DNA from: Cryobacterium glaciale
GTDB taxonomy: Bacteria > Actinomycetota > Actinomycetes > Actinomycetales > Microbacteriaceae
Direction: 5' to 3'
Length of the DNA: 64,000 bases
Assembly (NCBI RefSeq): GCF_004402535.1
Contig: NZ_SOEY01000026.1
Span: forward strand, 27,476 to 91,475
In this document: positions 43,663 to 52,780 of the stretch, one piece after another
Layout of the letters: each line of letters opens with the position of its first letter
How positions within the stretch are numbered: position 1 is the first letter of the stretch
The notes under the pieces: generated by a model
Database searches by the model: none
What the model was told of the DNA's origin: nothing
The model's input: the letters and a program-made list of their open reading frames with translations, nothing else
Position numbers and translations under genes: made by a program

Positions 43663-44055
43663 ATGAGCACCAAGAGCGCTAAAAGAACCAAGAGAACCAA
43701 GAGAACCAAGAAACGTCCCTCTGGTACCCCCGCCGCACCGACGTTTGCTCGCGCCGGGCTCGCACCCGGCCTATTGGGAGCGTTGGTGCTCCTAGCCGGA
43801 TTCGTCCTCGTCGGTGGTGAAGGCTTCACCATCATCCGGTACGCCGTCAGTATTCTCGCGCTTATTCTCTGTGTCTTTGTTGTCCAGGCCAAAACGTGGT
43901 GGTGGCTCGTACTTCTGGCACCCATTGCGGTGCTCTGGAACCCGGTCGTGGTCATACCGCTCGAAGGCGGGGGCTGGCTCGCAGCCCAGTTCATCGCAGC
44001 CCTGACTTTCGTCGTCGTGGGCATTCGCAACAAGGTCCCGGTTCGTCGCGAATGA
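43663..44055 (+). CDS. Small lysine-rich membrane protein at the head of the copper operon
   Basis: The 130-aa protein begins with a very basic tail (STKSAKRTKRTKRTKKR) encoded by three AAGAGAACC-like 9-bp repeats. Two to three hydrophobic segments follow (about 40-60, 62-80, 85-125). I know no family for it. The start codon lies 15 nt after the CCCTTCT tract, and no clear ribosome-binding site is present. Its stop overlaps the ATG of the multicopper oxidase gene (ATGA), so it is coupled to copper handling. Confidence 0.6.
   Translation: MSTKSAKRTKRTKRTKKRPSGTPAAPTFARAGLAPGLLGALVLLAGFVLVGGEGFTIIRYAVSILALILCVFVVQAKTWWWLVLLAPIAVLWNPVVVIPLEGGGWLAAQFIAALTFVVVGIRNKVPVRRE
43684..43710 (+). repeat. 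Three 9-bp repeats encoding Lys-Arg-Thr
   Basis: agaaccaag is repeated three times and encodes KRT/RTK units in the N-terminal tail of the small membrane protein. Multiples of 3 keep the frame, so copy changes would only lengthen or shorten the tail. Confidence 0.8.
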
Positions 44056-45563
44056 CCCGTGTGCCAGCCACTACCAATTTGTTCTCACCGGCCACACTAA
44101 CCAGGCGAACGGTGGTAGGAGCCGGGCTCTCCGCCGCGGCACTTCTTGCTCTTACCGCGTGCAGCCCGCAGCCACAACTGCTATCGCCGCAATCCGCTGC
44201 CGTTCGTGCTGCGGAGAAACGAAGGCTCTCGTCAGGGAATTCAGTCAAGGTCGACCTGCGAGCCAGCGAGACCACCGTCGATCTGGCTGGCACACTCGCC
44301 GCGACCTGGAGTTACGGCGCGCTTCCAGCCGCAACAATTCGTACCACGCAGGGCGATCTGATCACGGCCCGCGTCGTGAACGACCTGCCCGAAGCGACGA
44401 CGGTGCACTGGCACGGCATCGCACTACGAAACGACATGGACGGTGCGCCCCATCTCACCCAAGATCCGATCCCTCCCCAGTCCGAGTTCAACTATCAATT
44501 TTTAGCACCCAATGCCGGCACATACTGGTTCCACCCGCACGTTGGAACCCAACGCGACCGGGGCCTCTTGGGCGCATTGATCATCGAGGACCCGCACGAA
44601 CCGTTGGTCTATGACGACGAATGGGTCGTCGTTCTCGATGATTGGATCGATGGGGTGAACGCCACGCCTCCCGAAATATTCGCTGAGCTCTCCCAAGGCA
44701 TGCGCGGCGCATCGAACAGCCAGAGCAACATAATGCAGAATGCGCGATCATCGCTGCTCCGCGGGCACGCCGGCGATGTGAAATATCCGCACTACCTCGT
44801 CAACGGTCGACCTGCCGCCGATCCGGAGACTTTCCGTTCGCGTCCGGGGGCGCGCATTCGCATCCGGTTGATCAATGCTGGCGGTGACACCGCCTTTCGA
44901 GTTGCCCTGGGGTCACACCGGATGACCATCACTCACACGGATGGCTACCCGGTGGAGCATGTTGACGTCGACAGTATTCTGCTCGGCATGGGCGAACGCT
45001 ACGACGTGCTCGTCACGCTCGGCGACGGCGCCTTTCCCTTCGTCGCCGAGGCAGAGGGAAAACAGGCCCGTGGGTTTGCAGTTGTTCGAACCGCGTCGTT
45101 GGCCACGGCACCCGCTTCAAACGTCACGGTGCCCGAACTCACCGGACAGGTCGGAACAGCCGATCAGCTCGTCGCCGACGCGGAGTTCGCGCTTCCCATC
45201 AAAGATATCGACCGACAACTGACCGTGCGTCTCACGGGCGGCATGGCAAGCTACGACTGGGCGCTCGACAAACGCCCATTCAATATGGACAAGCCACTCG
45301 ACAACGCTCGAATCATCCGTGCCGGTGAACGCGTCGGGATCGATTTCGTGAACACAACAACAATGTGGCACCCGATGCATTTACACGGACACACCTATCA
45401 GCATCTGGGCGGCGGTCCCCGCAAGGACACCTCCATTGTGGTTCCCGGGCAGACACTCTCCGTCATTTTCGACGCAGACAACCCAGGACAGTGGATGCTG
45501 CACTGCCACAACGTCTATCACTCCGAATCAGGAATGATGACGACGGTCGCCTACGAAAAATAG
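44052..45563 (+). CDS. Tat-exported multicopper oxidase lipoprotein (copy 1)
   Basis: The 503-aa multicopper oxidase has a TRRTVVGAG twin-arginine signal and lipobox LTAC (C37), so it should be a folded, copper-loaded lipoprotein on the outer membrane face. Copper ligands are HWHG (119-122), HPH (161-163), HPMHLHGH (440-447) and HCHNVYHSESGMM (484-496), all intact. Family members oxidise Cu(I) to the less toxic Cu(II). It overlaps the upstream stop by 4 nt. A DUF6153-like gene and a second oxidase follow. Confidence 0.93.
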   Translation: MTRVPATTNLFSPATLTRRTVVGAGLSAAALLALTACSPQPQLLSPQSAAVRAAEKRRLSSGNSVKVDLRASETTVDLAGTLAATWSYGALPAATIRTTQGDLITARVVNDLPEATTVHWHGIALRNDMDGAPHLTQDPIPPQSEFNYQFLAPNAGTYWFHPHVGTQRDRGLLGALIIEDPHEPLVYDDEWVVVLDDWIDGVNATPPEIFAELSQGMRGASNSQSNIMQNARSSLLRGHAGDVKYPHYLVNGRPAADPETFRSRPGARIRIRLINAGGDTAFRVALGSHRMTITHTDGYPVEHVDVDSILLGMGERYDVLVTLGDGAFPFVAEAEGKQARGFAVVRTASLATAPASNVTVPELTGQVGTADQLVADAEFALPIKDIDRQLTVRLTGGMASYDWALDKRPFNMDKPLDNARIIRAGERVGIDFVNTTTMWHPMHLHGHTYQHLGGGPRKDTSIVVPGQTLSVIFDADNPGQWMLHCHNVYHSESGMMTTVAYEK

Positions 45564-45686
45564 TGCGTGATCCACTATTCATCGGTCCCGCTGAACCTAC
45601 ATTCAGGATTCCCAGCTGGCCATGCGATACCGTGAGAGTTGACATGGGCAGTCCACTCTTGGGCTGAGAACAAAGCAGAAGGTAAC

Positions 45687-46127
45687 ATGACGCTGGTTCG
45701 CGCGGTACGACGGATAGTCGCACCCGTCTCTCTGTCGCCTTTCGTTTCGCTGCTGGCTCTTGCCGCCCTGCTTTTTGCTGTTTTCGCGTTCCATTCCGAG
45801 GCCACTGGGCATGCCATGCAAGCGTTTCCCGCTGCGTCGGCAACGGCCAGCCAACAGGCAAACGTTATGGGCGTGGCGGCTGTCGCCGCCACATCCGTTG
45901 TTGATGCGATCGCCTCCGGCAGCCGTGATGGAACGCTCGATTGCGCGCTGTTCGTGATGACGTGCATGCTGCTGCTCACCCTCGTCATCATACTTTTCGT
46001 GACTCGGCTTCCGGCCATGCGTCGGCGTCTGCTCGATACCGGTGGCGTCACTCTGGGATCATGGCGCAGCGTTGGCTTACCGATTCACCGTCCCAGCCTC
46101 ACCCTTCTGTCGATCAGTCGCGTTTAG
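45687..46127 (+). CDS. DUF6153-like small membrane protein
   Basis: The 146-aa protein has two hydrophobic segments (about 14-38 and 88-112), the first followed by HSEATGHAM and the second preceded by DGTLDCALF. I associate this pattern with DUF6153 proteins near copper genes. Its C terminus (IHRPSLTLLSISRV) is nearly the same as that of the gene at 62130 (IHRPSLTVLSISRT), so the two are paralogues. GAAGG lies 5 nt before the ATG. The function is unknown; the His/Met/Cys content suggests metal contact (inference). Confidence 0.7.
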   Translation: MTLVRAVRRIVAPVSLSPFVSLLALAALLFAVFAFHSEATGHAMQAFPAASATASQQANVMGVAAVAATSVVDAIASGSRDGTLDCALFVMTCMLLLTLVIILFVTRLPAMRRRLLDTGGVTLGSWRSVGLPIHRPSLTLLSISRV

Positions 46128-46272
46128 ACCGTTATGGAGTTCCGAGCCAGTACCTGGCAGTGGAACTTTGCCTCGCCATCGGCCGCATTGCCGCTCCGCC
46201 GTAATGCCGCCATGTCGCTCATCTGAGCTGGTCAAGACTTCGGCGTCCCGATTATCGATTGAAGGAAACATA

Positions 46273-47772
46273 ATGAACTCATCTCTTACGCGTCGCACAT
46301 TTCTCGGCGCCTCCCTGGCCACAGCGGCCACAGCAGCACTGGCATCCTGCTCACCATCACCGGCGGCGAAGACGGTCGATCGCATCCTGCCAACGGATCG
46401 GCTGGTTTCACAGTACGAAGATTCTCGCTCCTCGAACGGAACAACGGTCACGCAGAAGCTCAGCGCCGGGGTGTTCGACACGACCGTCGCTGGCATCGCA
46501 TTGAGCACCTGGGGATACAACGGAGCGGTCAACGGGCCCGTTATCCGCGCGAAGACCGGGGATACGCTCAACGCCCAGGTCGCCAATGCGCTCGCGGAAT
46601 CGACGAGTGTGCACTGGCACGGTTTGGCTTTGCGCAATGACGCCGATGGGGTGCCGGTTGTGACCCAACCGGCGATCAAACCGGGCGCCAACTTTGACTA
46701 TACGTTTCGACTTAACCACCCCGGTACCTATTGGTATCACTCGCACGTCGATATGCAACGCGAACGTGGCCTCTCGGGCGCGCTCATCATCGAGGACCCG
46801 CGAGAGCCTCTGCTGTACGACCAGGAATGGGTCATCATGCTCGACGACTGGCTCGACGGCATCACCGGCACCCCCGAAGACGCTCTCGACGAACTATCCA
46901 TGGGTATGGACATGTCCGGCATGGATATGCCCATGACCCACATGCTCATGGGCGCCAGCAGCACGTACCTGGGTGGCGACGCCGGGGATGTACGCATTCC
47001 CGCCCACCTCTTCAATGGAAAGGCCACGCAGGATGCGGAGGTATTCCAGAGCCGACCGGGCAACCGCATACGTTTGCGGATCATTAACGCGGCCGGAGAC
47101 ACCGCCTACCGGGTGGGTGTGCCGGGCCAGAAGATAACCCTGACGCACACGGACGGGTTCCCGGTGCAACACGAGGATGTCGACGCGGTCGTGCTCGGCA
47201 TGGGCGAACGCATCGATGCGATCCTCACCGTTCAGGACGGATACACGCCGCTTCTGGCCATCCCCGAGGGGAAGGACGGCCGCGCCTACGGCATCATCAG
47301 CACCGGTAGCGGCACCGCCCCAGACGCCGCCACACTTCCGTCAACCCTGGACGGCACAGTCACCGACGGAGGGCGTCTCACCGCAGACGAATCCGTTCTC
47401 CTCACCGCCACGAAACCCGACCGCATCCACACCATGCGTCTAACCGGCAGCATGGGAAAGTATGACTGGAGCATCAATGGGCGACGCTTCGACATGAAGA
47501 AACCGTTCGCGGGCGCCTTTGATATCAGTCTGGATGAACGCGTCCAGGTCAAGATGGTGAATGACACCAGCATGTGGCACCCCATGCACTTGCACGGACA
47601 CAGCTTCCAACTGAGCAACAACGGCGCACGCAAAGACACCGTAATCGTTCGCCCGAAAGAAACCGTCACGTTTGAATTTGACGCCGACAACCCCGGACAG
47701 TGGATCGCCCACTGCCACAACGCGTACCACGCCGAACGCGGAATGATCGGACTGTTCTCCTACGTGAGATAG
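46273..47772 (+). CDS. Tat-exported multicopper oxidase lipoprotein (copy 2, Met-rich)
   Basis: The 499-aa oxidase has twin arginines in TRRTFLGAS and lipobox LASC (C26). Copper ligands HWHG (114-117), HSH (156-158), HPMHLHGH and HCHNAYHAERGMIGL are present. Unlike copy 1 it has a methionine/aspartate loop (ELSMGMDMSGMDMPMTHMLMG, near 206-230), like the Cu(I)-docking region of CueO. It is probably the main cuprous oxidase. GAAGG lies 7 nt before ATG 46273. The two oxidases are clearly diverged, not a recent duplication. Confidence 0.93.
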   Translation: MNSSLTRRTFLGASLATAATAALASCSPSPAAKTVDRILPTDRLVSQYEDSRSSNGTTVTQKLSAGVFDTTVAGIALSTWGYNGAVNGPVIRAKTGDTLNAQVANALAESTSVHWHGLALRNDADGVPVVTQPAIKPGANFDYTFRLNHPGTYWYHSHVDMQRERGLSGALIIEDPREPLLYDQEWVIMLDDWLDGITGTPEDALDELSMGMDMSGMDMPMTHMLMGASSTYLGGDAGDVRIPAHLFNGKATQDAEVFQSRPGNRIRLRIINAAGDTAYRVGVPGQKITLTHTDGFPVQHEDVDAVVLGMGERIDAILTVQDGYTPLLAIPEGKDGRAYGIISTGSGTAPDAATLPSTLDGTVTDGGRLTADESVLLTATKPDRIHTMRLTGSMGKYDWSINGRRFDMKKPFAGAFDISLDERVQVKMVNDTSMWHPMHLHGHSFQLSNNGARKDTVIVRPKETVTFEFDADNPGQWIAHCHNAYHAERGMIGLFSYVR

Positions 47773-47844
47773 GGCACGGGCTGCTCCATCCCCAGGTCGG
47801 CCTCCTCGCCCTGAAGTCTGCATTCAAGAAAATCGCCAGCCGCG

Positions 47845-49407
47845 TCAGTCGACTCGGTTCGCCAAGCCGATGTCGTCTCCGCTCGAGGCATCGGTTTGGT
47901 GTGCGGTGCCGCGATCGGGGCGGAGCATAATGCCGGCCAGTGCCGCGGCGAACACCGCGATGCCCGCGTTCACCACGAGCGCCGTCGAGAAACCCTGGAC
48001 GAACGCCGCGTGATGAGCCTGATCAAATCCTCTCTCGAAGGCGGCACTCGGGCCAAATGACGTGAGAATCGCTCCCATCATGGCGATTCCTAACGCCAGA
48101 CCGGCGGCTTGGAAGGTGGAGAAGATCCCTGCAGCGACACCGTAACTCGACCCGTCCGCGGCCCCCAGAGCAGCTGTCGTGGTGGGGGTCCTGGCCAACG
48201 CGATTCCGAAGCCGGCCAGTGCCAGCCACAGCATCACGGTCGTGAGGTTTGCGTCGAGTCCCAAAGTCGAGAGGCCCAGCAGCGCGGCTGCGAGCAACAG
48301 CATTCCGACGACGATAAGCGCTCGGACGCCCAGCCGATCGGCCATGCGGCCGGCCAGCGGAGCGACCACGACGATGGTGACGGTCAGGGGCAACAGGCTC
48401 GCGCCCGACACAAGAGCCGAGTAACCGAGCACCGTTTGCAAGTACAGTGCCAGGAAAAAGAAGAGACTGCACATTACTGCCGTGGCCAGTAGTGTCACCA
48501 GATTCGCAGCCGTGAAGGAGCGGTTATGAAAGAGAGAGAGGTTGACCAGCGGCTCTGGAGTTCGTCTCTCGTGCCACACGAACAGTCCAAGAGCTACCAG
48601 GGTCACCACGCTCAGACCAATCACCAGAGCGGATGCCCAACCGGCCGCGTTCCCCTGATTGAGCAGAAGGATCAGGCTGAGGAGCCCGGTGGCCGAAAGG
48701 CACACGCCCACGAGATCCAGCCGCATCCGAAGAGCGGGAGGGTTTGACTTCGGAAGCAGGAAGCTCGCAGCCAGCCATGCGAGGACGCCCACGGGAACAT
48801 TCACCAGGAAGATCCATGGCCAGCCCAGCGAGTCGTTGATGATCGCGCCGATGAGGGGTCCAATTCCCAACGCACTAGCCGATACGCCAGCCCACACTCC
48901 TAATGCCGCGCCGCGCCGCTCAGCCGGGAAAGTGATGGCGATAAGTGCCAGCGCCGCGGGTGCGACGAGTGCGGCCCCGAGCCCCTGCACTGCCCGCGAC
49001 GAGATCAGCACGCCGGCGTTCGGGGCGAGCCCGGAAACCAGGGACCCGACAATGAAGATCCCGAGACCGATCAGGAAAATGCCCCGAGCACCGTTCCGGT
49101 CAGCGAGACGCCCGCCGAGCAAAGTAAAGGCTGCGATGGTGAGCGTATAGGCGTTGACAACCCACTCCAGGCCGTCGAATCCCAAACCCAACTGCCTCTG
49201 AATGGATGGAAGTGCCACGGAAACCGCGGTGTCCTCCAGCAACAGCAAGAAGGTGACCAGTGTCAGGCCGAACAGTACCCCCCAGCGCGAGCGGGCAGAG
49301 ACAAGTTGCCGCCCGGGTAGGACCGGCGAGTGGTCCGGCTCCGATTCGGGCCGCGAGTCGCGATCGGGTCGACGGTGGAGTGACACCTCCCGTTGCTTAC
49401 GCTTCAT
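47845..49407 (-). CDS. MFS multidrug exporter (EmrB/QacA-type, 14 TM)
   Basis: The 520-aa transporter of the DHA2 family has the EDTAVSVALPSIQRQLG motif D-like segment near the start, WVVNAYTLTIAAFTLLGGRLADRNGARGIFLIG (motif A), and LGIGPLIGAIINDSLGWPWIFLVNVPVG (motif C) characteristic of antiporters. About 14 hydrophobic segments are visible. I put the start at 49407, but the ribosome-binding site is weak and a longer frame to 49506 exists. It converges on the copper operon. The substrate is not decidable; multidrug or quaternary amine export is usual for this class. Confidence 0.88.
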   Translation of the reverse strand: MKRKQREVSLHRRPDRDSRPESEPDHSPVLPGRQLVSARSRWGVLFGLTLVTFLLLLEDTAVSVALPSIQRQLGLGFDGLEWVVNAYTLTIAAFTLLGGRLADRNGARGIFLIGLGIFIVGSLVSGLAPNAGVLISSRAVQGLGAALVAPAALALIAITFPAERRGAALGVWAGVSASALGIGPLIGAIINDSLGWPWIFLVNVPVGVLAWLAASFLLPKSNPPALRMRLDLVGVCLSATGLLSLILLLNQGNAAGWASALVIGLSVVTLVALGLFVWHERRTPEPLVNLSLFHNRSFTAANLVTLLATAVMCSLFFFLALYLQTVLGYSALVSGASLLPLTVTIVVVAPLAGRMADRLGVRALIVVGMLLLAAALLGLSTLGLDANLTTVMLWLALAGFGIALARTPTTTAALGAADGSSYGVAAGIFSTFQAAGLALGIAMMGAILTSFGPSAAFERGFDQAHHAAFVQGFSTALVVNAGIAVFAAALAGIMLRPDRGTAHQTDASSGDDIGLANRVD

Positions 49408-49608
49408 ACGCGACACCCGTCGCCATCCCACGTTCCCGTGTCGCGAGCGAAGCAGAAGACATCTCGGTGTTGGGAAATGTGCGCCTCCCGATCCGATACG
49501 CATCAAGCCGTTTTTCGTCCATGTGACCCTGATCTCTCCTCTGTGAACAGACGCGTGAGCTGGTGCGTCGTAGATTACCTGCCCGGCATTCCGACATGTC
49601 GGTTCGTG

Positions 49609-51261
49609 TCATCGCCCTCGTCTGCGCTGGGATGTCCAGGCCAAATAGGCGCTCAGGACGCTGGCGGCACCGACCCCGACTGACATCCAGGGCATCTTCC
49701 GGGAGCGCCATCTTCGGTCTCCTGCCGCCAGCTCCCCAATGCCGTTGATAAACGCGGCGACGATCATTCCGGCGACGAGGCGGTTGCCGATGCGTTCCAC
49801 GCGACCGACCAGGGGCTCCAGCTCCGCGGCGCGGAGATGAACTTCGATTCCAGCTGTGTCGATCAGGTCGACGAAGCGGCGCAGCTTCTCGGGCAGGTCA
49901 ACAATCAGATGGGCCGCGTCACTGGAGGCTCGGGCAAGTTTCCCTGCGATCGCCGAGAGCGAGAGCTGGTCGCGCACCAGTCGACGCGTATAGGGTTTGA
50001 GAACTTCGCCGAGGTTGAATCCTGGGTCCAGCTCGACTCCCATGCCTTCGGTCATGAGGAGCACCTTGAGCACCATGACCATCTCCCGCGGGAGCTGCAA
50101 ATGGTACGTCCGCAAGATTGACAGCATGTGGGTAATGAGTTTCGGAATGTCGATCTGATCGAGGCTACGGTCGGCATAGAGCTCTACGAAGCGGTTGAGA
50201 TCCTCTCGGAGCGTATCCCTGTCGACGGACTGTGTCACAACTGAGAGATCCAGCAGTGCCGCACCGATCGCATCCGCGTCTTTACCGGCAAGGGCGACAA
50301 GGAGGATACTGAGCTGGTCCCGGAGCCGATTGCTGACCTCGCCGACCATGCCAAAGTCGATCAGTCCGATCCGCTCGTCAGACTGTACGAACAGGTTCCC
50401 TGGGTGGGGGTCGGCATGGAAGAAGCCGTCCTCGAAAATCATTTTGAGGATAATATCGGCACCTCGCCGGGCAATTTTTGGACGATCAATCCCGGCCAAG
50501 CTGAGGGAGGCTATGTCGGTGACCTTCCACCCCGTCATCTCATCTAGTGTCAAGACACGGGAGGTGGTGGTGTCCCAGTAGATCTTCGGAATCTGGACGT
50601 CCTGGCTGCCATCGAAGTTCTCCGCGAAGCGCTCGGCGTTGCGCCCTTCGCGGAGATAGTCGAGTTCGCCGCGCAACGATTCAGTGAACTCATCGACCAA
50701 GCCAATGAGATTGTAATCGGACGCGGCGACCCATCGACGACTTGCGTGCGCCGCAAGGTTCTGCATAATCTGAAGGTCCACATCGATCTGCTCCACCACG
50801 CCCGGCCGTCGTACTTTCACGACCACCCGGGTGCCGTCATGGAGAGTGGCGCGGTGCGCTTGTCCGATAGAAGCGGATGCCAGCGGCACCGATTCAAAGA
50901 AACGGTAGATCTCCTCGGCCTCCGCTCCGAGTTCCTGACGGATGATCTCCATGATCGCGCCTTCCGCCACTGGCGGCGCGGCGTCTTGAAGCTTGGCCAA
51001 CTCGGTGACGAAGTCCGGCGGAAGTATGTCCGATCTAGTGGAGAGGAGCTGGCCAAGCTTGATGAAGGTGGGACCGAGCTCCTCGAAGGCCAGTCGGAGA
51101 TGTTCCGGCTCGGTGTATGGTTCCTCACGTCGTTCGTGCCCGAGCGCACCGTGGTGGAGGGGTACCCACCGCTCGATCCCCATGACGCTCACTGCGAATC
51201 CGAGGCCGTGACGAACCAGCGTTTCAGCGATTTCCTCGTAGCGGTTGATGTGAGTCTTCAT
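49609..51261 (-). CDS. AarF/UbiB (ABC1)-family atypical kinase
   Basis: The 550-aa protein has the UbiB KxGQ motif in FIKLGQLLSTRSDILP (the family-defining segment), VVVKVRRPG as the nucleotide-binding lysine region, HADPHPGNLF catalytic loop and LIDFGMVG metal loop. Two C-terminal hydrophobic helices (about 505-545) anchor it. UbiB proteins support quinone or lipid metabolism; a redox-stress role would fit this neighbourhood (inference). It is the last gene of the metabolic cassette, 158 nt after the DUF2933 gene. Confidence 0.9.
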   Translation of the reverse strand: MKTHINRYEEIAETLVRHGLGFAVSVMGIERWVPLHHGALGHERREEPYTEPEHLRLAFEELGPTFIKLGQLLSTRSDILPPDFVTELAKLQDAAPPVAEGAIMEIIRQELGAEAEEIYRFFESVPLASASIGQAHRATLHDGTRVVVKVRRPGVVEQIDVDLQIMQNLAAHASRRWVAASDYNLIGLVDEFTESLRGELDYLREGRNAERFAENFDGSQDVQIPKIYWDTTTSRVLTLDEMTGWKVTDIASLSLAGIDRPKIARRGADIILKMIFEDGFFHADPHPGNLFVQSDERIGLIDFGMVGEVSNRLRDQLSILLVALAGKDADAIGAALLDLSVVTQSVDRDTLREDLNRFVELYADRSLDQIDIPKLITHMLSILRTYHLQLPREMVMVLKVLLMTEGMGVELDPGFNLGEVLKPYTRRLVRDQLSLSAIAGKLARASSDAAHLIVDLPEKLRRFVDLIDTAGIEVHLRAAELEPLVGRVERIGNRLVAGMIVAAFINGIGELAAGDRRWRSRKMPWMSVGVGAASVLSAYLAWTSQRRRGR

Positions 51262-51287
51262 GTCCTGAGCTCCTGTCGATGTGTGTC

Positions 51288-51315
51288 CGGGCAGGGAATT
51301 TAGCGCAACTGCCCG
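51288..51315 (-). promoter_or_regulatory. 7-bp inverted repeat upstream of ubiB-like gene
   Basis: cgggcag (51288-51294) and ctgcccg (51309-51315) pair perfectly over a 14-nt loop in the 158-nt gap after the DUF2933 gene. It could be a weak terminator or a leader structure. No T run accompanies it. Confidence 0.3.
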
Positions 51316-51419
51316 CTGTGATTTCGTTCACCGGTTCGCGGCTGCAGGGAGTGCTCACGGCCATCCCGACTTGCTCGTCGCTGACGTCGACGGGCGAGGT
51401 GCAGCAAATTACGGGGCCT

Positions 51420-51722
51420 TCATGGTTTCTCCTCCTCCGTCTGTTGCGCACTCGGTGCGCTGCCGTGTTGGTCCTCCGTGTGTTGCGCACTCGGTGCGCT
51501 GCCGTGTTGGTGGCCACGGTGCCCGAACAGGTGCATGCCGGCCACGAGGACGATGCCGATATAGGGCAGCGCCGTCGGCAGGTGTGCCCAGTGTTCGGTG
51601 ATCGCGTAGAGAACCAGGCCGAGAACGGCCAGGACGATGATGACCCAACCGTAGAGGGGGAATCCGTTTCGCCCACTCCGAGATCCGGCCATTCCCGCGT
51701 TGCCGTGATCGTGCTGCGTCAT
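51420..51722 (-). CDS. DUF2933-like small membrane protein with duplicated tail
   Basis: The 100-aa protein has one to two hydrophobic helices (about 23-65: YGWVIIVLAVLGLVLYAITEHWAHLPTALPYIGIVLVAG), then MHLFGHRGHQHG and the duplicated QHGSAPSAQHTED/QHGSAPSAQQTEE. DUF2933-like proteins occur in metal-resistance clusters; the His-rich tail may bind metal. The ATG shares two bases with the GAPDH stop codon; an alternative GTG lies one codon upstream. Confidence 0.75.
   Translation of the reverse strand: MTQHDHGNAGMAGSRSGRNGFPLYGWVIIVLAVLGLVLYAITEHWAHLPTALPYIGIVLVAGMHLFGHRGHQHGSAPSAQHTEDQHGSAPSAQQTEEEKP
51433..51510 (-). repeat. Two near-identical 39-bp tandem repeats in the DUF2933-like gene
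   Basis: Units 51433-51471 and 51472-51510 differ at a single position. At 39 bp (13 codons) the frame is preserved, duplicating a His/Ser/Gln-rich segment of the tail. The near-identity points to a recent duplication. Confidence 0.95.
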
Positions 51723-52780
51723 CACAGCCGGCTCCCTGACGTCTGGGGCATTTTCAGGAAATCCTTGCGCATTCCGAACGTCGCATCAGTGATCGCCATC
51801 GACGTCGCCGCGTCGGCTGCCGTACCCATCAGCGCCCGGATGGCGTCGATGGTTTCGGGTATCACGATGGCTTCGTTGTACACCTGGTAGGTGAGATAGG
51901 CCTCATCACCCTGCACGGTGACCAGGTCTTCCCAAACGGCAACTTCCCACATGTCGCCGCGCGGGCGGCCCAGGTCCCGCATCAGTTCGATGGTCGAGTT
52001 GAGTGCGACCAGCCCGTCGGACATACGGATGAACGCTATGCGCGGTGCCGCTCGGAGCGCATCGAGAACGTCCTCCCTGCTGGCCGGCCGGGTTAGCTGC
52101 AGCGTCCAGTAGTGGTTGTGGGTCTGGGTGTGGGCGCCTTTTGCCGCGATGGTGACCAAATCGAGGTCGGGCAGGATCGTCTGCGCGTCAGGGCCCTGGT
52201 GTGATGGGATGGTCGGTTCTGGGACCATCGTGTTCATGATTCCCCCGAGGTGCGATTCCCAGGGGTCGGTTGCCCGGCGGATCAGAACACCTCGCGCGCG
52301 GAGCAGTAGTCCGGCGTCTTGGAGAGCGCCGAGTACCCGGACGATGCTGGTGGTGTTGCAGGAGACGACCCGGGTACTGTCCCGCCCGAGTGCCGTGGCG
52401 TAGTTTGCCTGGGCGACGAAGGAATGTCCCGTCGTCGTGTGGGATTCTCCGCCCTGCAACACGACCTTGATACCGGCTTCCCGATAGCGGGCGAAATTGC
52501 CGGCGGCAACGTATTTGGGAGTGGTGTCGATGACGATGTCCGACTGTTCCAGCAGCTGGTCGAGGGTTCCATTCACAGGGATTCCGACCGATCGCATGGA
52601 ATCCAAGGCCTCGTCTGTGGCAGCGAAGATCGGGAGTCGTTGTGCGGCTGCTTGGATCCGCCAGTCTGTGGCGACGTCGGCGATACCGCTCAACTCCATG
52701 TCAGGCTGCAGCAGGACGGCGTCGGCTACTCGCTTGCCGATGACACCGTAACCGTTGACAGCCACGCGGATGTGGTTCAT
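51722..52780 (-). CDS. Type II (archaeal-type) glyceraldehyde-3-phosphate dehydrogenase
   Basis: The 352-aa protein has the Rossmann signature VNGYGVIGKRVADAV and the catalytic SCNTTS (C141). GGIMNTMVPEPTIPSHQGPDAQTILP and the KGAHTQTHNHYW segment mark the archaeal-type NAD(P)-dependent GAPDH, only distantly related to bacterial GapA. It oxidises glyceraldehyde-3-phosphate. An additional GAPDH of this type is unusual in actinobacteria, although it turns up beside phosphoketolase genes. Its ATG overlaps the HAD-GH65 stop (ATGA), and the DUF2933 gene overlaps its own end, so all are coupled. Confidence 0.92.
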   Translation of the reverse strand: MNHIRVAVNGYGVIGKRVADAVLLQPDMELSGIADVATDWRIQAAAQRLPIFAATDEALDSMRSVGIPVNGTLDQLLEQSDIVIDTTPKYVAAGNFARYREAGIKVVLQGGESHTTTGHSFVAQANYATALGRDSTRVVSCNTTSIVRVLGALQDAGLLLRARGVLIRRATDPWESHLGGIMNTMVPEPTIPSHQGPDAQTILPDLDLVTIAAKGAHTQTHNHYWTLQLTRPASREDVLDALRAAPRIAFIRMSDGLVALNSTIELMRDLGRPRGDMWEVAVWEDLVTVQGDEAYLTYQVYNEAIVIPETIDAIRALMGTAADAATSMAITDATFGMRKDFLKMPQTSGSRL

